NCBI GenBank assembly: GCA_913043905.1
Contig: CAJWNQ010000017.1
Location: 1-35,460, forward strand
From: an uncultured Paracoccaceae bacterium
Lineage (GTDB): Bacteria > Pseudomonadota > Alphaproteobacteria > Rhodobacterales > Rhodobacteraceae
DNA: 35,460 bases
Reading direction: 5' to 3'
Of this stretch, positions 33,465-35,460 are shown piece by piece; within the stretch, counting starts at the first letter, position 1; every line of letters starts with the position of its first letter. Made by a program: the position numbers and the translations under genes. The notes beneath the pieces are model-generated. The model ran no database searches. It saw nothing but the letters and a program-made list of their open reading frames with translations, and had not been told where the DNA came from.

Positions 33465-35460
33465 ATGATTGATGTTGAAACATTGGTCGATCATGTACGC
33501 GCCTATAATCCTAAGGCTAATGTAGAATTAATTAGCCGTGCTTATGCTTTTGGTAAACAAAAACATGTTAACCAAAAGCGACACTCAGGTGAGCCATACT
33601 TTTCACACCCTATAGAAGTTGCTATTATTTTAGCAGGGCAAAAACTTGATGATGATACTATCGTCACAGCATTATTGCATGATACCCTAGAAGACACTGA
33701 CGCAACCTTTAAGGAAGTAACTGAGTTATTTGGTCTTGAAATTGCACAATTAATTGACGGTGTTACAAAACTTACAAATTTAGAACTATCATCAGTTCAA
33801 GCAAAACAAGCTGAAAATTTTCGCAAACTATTACTTGCCATGTCCCAAGATTTACGAGTTTTATTAGTAAAGCTTGGTGACCGTTTGCACAATATGCGAA
33901 CAATTAAGCATATGCGGCCTGAAAAGCAGTTAAGCAAAGCGCGTGAAACTATGGATATTTTTGCTCCACTTGCTGGACGTATGGGTATGCAGTGGATGCG
34001 CGATGAGCTGGAAGATTTGGCCTTCAAAGTCTTAAATCCTGAAGCCCGTAATTCTATTTTGCGCCGTTTTATAAATCTTCGTGACCAGTCTGAGGATTTA
34101 ATTCCTTCAATCATTAAAGATATACGGACATTGTTATCAGCAAATTCTATTCAAGCCAGTATTACTGGCCGTGAGAAGAAACCATACTCAATTTGGCGCA
34201 AGATGGAAGAAAAACAACAAAGTTTTTCACGGTTATCTGATATTTATGGATTTCGAATTATTTCTGAAAATGAAGGTGACGCTTATCGTGTACTTGGTGC
34301 CGTTCATCAGAGATGGACGGGTGTTCCAGGGCGATTTAAAGATTATATATCTGCACCAAAATCAAACGGGTATCGGTCCATTCATACTACTGTAGCTGGC
34401 CGTGATGGTAAGTTGGTTGAAATTCAAATTCGCACGCGTGAAATGAACGAAGTTGCAGAAGTTGGCGTTGCAGCGCATTGGTCCTATCGTGATGGCCAGC
34501 GCGCACAAAATCGCTTTTCTGTTGACCCATTAACTTGGTTAGCAAGTTTAGCTGTGCGTATTGAAAGTGAAGAAGATGATCATGAAGAGTTCTTAGAACA
34601 TGTAAAATTGGAAATGTTTGCGGATCAAGTATTTTGCTTTACTCCCAAAGGAGATGTTATTCAATTACCTCGTGGGGCGACACCTATTGATTTTGCTTTT
34701 GCTATTCATACACGAATTGGCTCTACGTGCGTGGGTGTGAAAGTCGACGGGCGTCGTGTTCCATTGTGGACACGTTTGCGTAATGGCCAATCCGTTGAAA
34801 TTCAAACAGCAACTGGGCAACGCCCGCAGGCTACTTGGATAGATATTGTGATTACTGGTCGTGCAAAATCTGCGATCCGTCGCGCCTTACGTGAAGATCA
34901 TCAAGCTGGATATATAAAGCTTGGTCGCGAATTGGCTAGAGTTGCATTAGAACATATTGGTAAGAAAGCAACGGATAAAGCATTAAGTACCGCAGCAAAA
35001 AAACTTGGCCTAAAAAACCATAATGAAGTGCTGTTAAAACTTGGTAGTGCTGAATTAATGGGTGTTGACCTCGTAGAGGCCTTGTATCCATCATTATTAC
35101 ATCAGTCTGATAAAGATATTAATCAATCTGTTGCTAAAATTGTTGGCTTAGATGCCGATCAATATATTCAAGGAGCATCTTGTTGCCAGCCCTTGCCAGG
35201 CGAACGAATCCTTGGCATCGCAACACGTGGGAAAGGTGTATTTGTACACTCTATTCATTGTGATACTTTAATTGATTATGAAGATCAAACTGATCGCTGG
35301 ATTGATTTGACGTGGACTAAAGGGCGCAGTGATTCAGTTAATAAAGTTACGATTGAAGTTACAATGGCAAACTTTAGTGGTGTTTTGGGACGAATATGTA
35401 TTTTAATATCTGAACAAGATAGCAATATTATTGATATGCATTTTAGTGACCGTAAACAAG
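33465..35460 (+). CDS. bifunctional (p)ppGpp synthetase/hydrolase (RelA/SpoT, Rsh), 3' end outside window
   Basis: Makes and degrades the stringent-response alarmone. The frame is open from ATG 33465 (AGGA upstream) to the window edge, 665 codons so far; about 40-70 more are expected. The hydrolase HD domain has LLHDTLEDT. The synthetase domain has RLSDIYGFRI and RFKDYISAPKSNGYRSIHT. The RxKD form of that motif marks bifunctional enzymes rather than RelA. A TGS domain (MFADQVFCFTPKGDVIQLP) and a Cys-containing region (GASCCQPLPGERILG) follow, and an ACT domain (VTIEVTMANFSGVLGRICILIS) begins near the edge. Both catalytic sites look intact. Confidence 0.95.
   Translation, partial: MIDVETLVDHVRAYNPKANVELISRAYAFGKQKHVNQKRHSGEPYFSHPIEVAIILAGQKLDDDTIVTALLHDTLEDTDATFKEVTELFGLEIAQLIDGVTKLTNLELSSVQAKQAENFRKLLLAMSQDLRVLLVKLGDRLHNMRTIKHMRPEKQLSKARETMDIFAPLAGRMGMQWMRDELEDLAFKVLNPEARNSILRRFINLRDQSEDLIPSIIKDIRTLLSANSIQASITGREKKPYSIWRKMEEKQQSFSRLSDIYGFRIISENEGDAYRVLGAVHQRWTGVPGRFKDYISAPKSNGYRSIHTTVAGRDGKLVEIQIRTREMNEVAEVGVAAHWSYRDGQRAQNRFSVDPLTWLASLAVRIESEEDDHEEFLEHVKLEMFADQVFCFTPKGDVIQLPRGATPIDFAFAIHTRIGSTCVGVKVDGRRVPLWTRLRNGQSVEIQTATGQRPQATWIDIVITGRAKSAIRRALREDHQAGYIKLGRELARVALEHIGKKATDKALSTAAKKLGLKNHNEVLLKLGSAELMGVDLVEALYPSLLHQSDKDINQSVAKIVGLDADQYIQGASCCQPLPGERILGIATRGKGVFVHSIHCDTLIDYEDQTDRWIDLTWTKGRSDSVNKVTIEVTMANFSGVLGRICILISEQDSNIIDMHFSDRKQ

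Noticed and set aside
1-35460. CRISPR arrays, insertion sequences and rRNA genes.
   Set aside because: Reading the window showed no regularly spaced repeats, no transposase-like protein and no rRNA segments.

Overview
The window looks like chromosome from an AT-rich, streamlined alphaproteobacterium, most likely a low-GC marine member of the Rhodobacterales/Roseobacter group. This rests on three things: Rhodobacterales-like protein sequences (for example DnaX with its proline-rich linker), a small SRP RNA beside dnaX-ybaB-recR, and neighbour sets I know from that order (argH/TlpA/lipoprotein/lysA, def-def-fmt, NYN-folK-rpoZ-rel). The lineage is an inference; no marker gene was searched. Genes are tightly packed, with many 1-4 base overlaps.

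Bases 1-2640 are the accessory-looking part. Two nearly identical tRNA-Arg genes (anticodons TCG and ACG) flank a duplicated gene for a small multi-pass membrane protein. Copy 1 (473-1024) lies behind a clear TPP (thiamine pyrophosphate) riboswitch with its own promoter. Copy 2 (1274-1822) overlaps a small winged-helix regulator gene and is interrupted by one nonsense codon. Copy 1 still carries the last codons of the regulator in front of it, so the original unit seems to have been regulator plus membrane protein. One copy later came under thiamine control. This is the best candidate here for something undescribed: a possible thiamine or thiamine-precursor uptake protein, or a thiamine-responsive membrane protein.

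Bases 2697-8346 (minus strand) hold a complete four-gene oligopeptide-type ABC importer operon, yejA-yejB-yejE-yejF. Next come a membrane-anchored cytochrome c with a strong terminator, a divergent prephenate dehydratase, and a convergent NADH pyrophosphatase (nudC). The SRP RNA follows with dnaX, ybaB and recR (clamp loader and recombinational repair). After these are a DMT-family transporter, the divergent haem genes hemE and hemC, tRNA-Leu(TAA), a TlpA-like thioredoxin, argH, a tiny LptM-like lipoprotein gene, a DUF2834 membrane protein and lysA. The lipoprotein gene is only 37 codons and overlaps both neighbours.

Bases 20850-26845 carry a zinc-ribbon membrane protein, a PlsC acyltransferase, a decayed pseudogene of an FMN-binding PPOX-type flavoprotein, accA, a MalY/PatB aminotransferase and selO. 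ftsE and ftsX, which I expect between the zinc-ribbon gene and plsC in relatives, are absent from that spot. Bases 27028-28957 are a coupled def-def-fmt operon for N-formylmethionine handling. Its second deformylase-like protein has lost the catalytic Cys and Glu. The minus-strand cluster ispH-DUF3429-methyltransferase-rnhA follows, then a NYN-domain gene, folK, rpoZ and a bifunctional (p)ppGpp synthetase/hydrolase that runs off the right edge.
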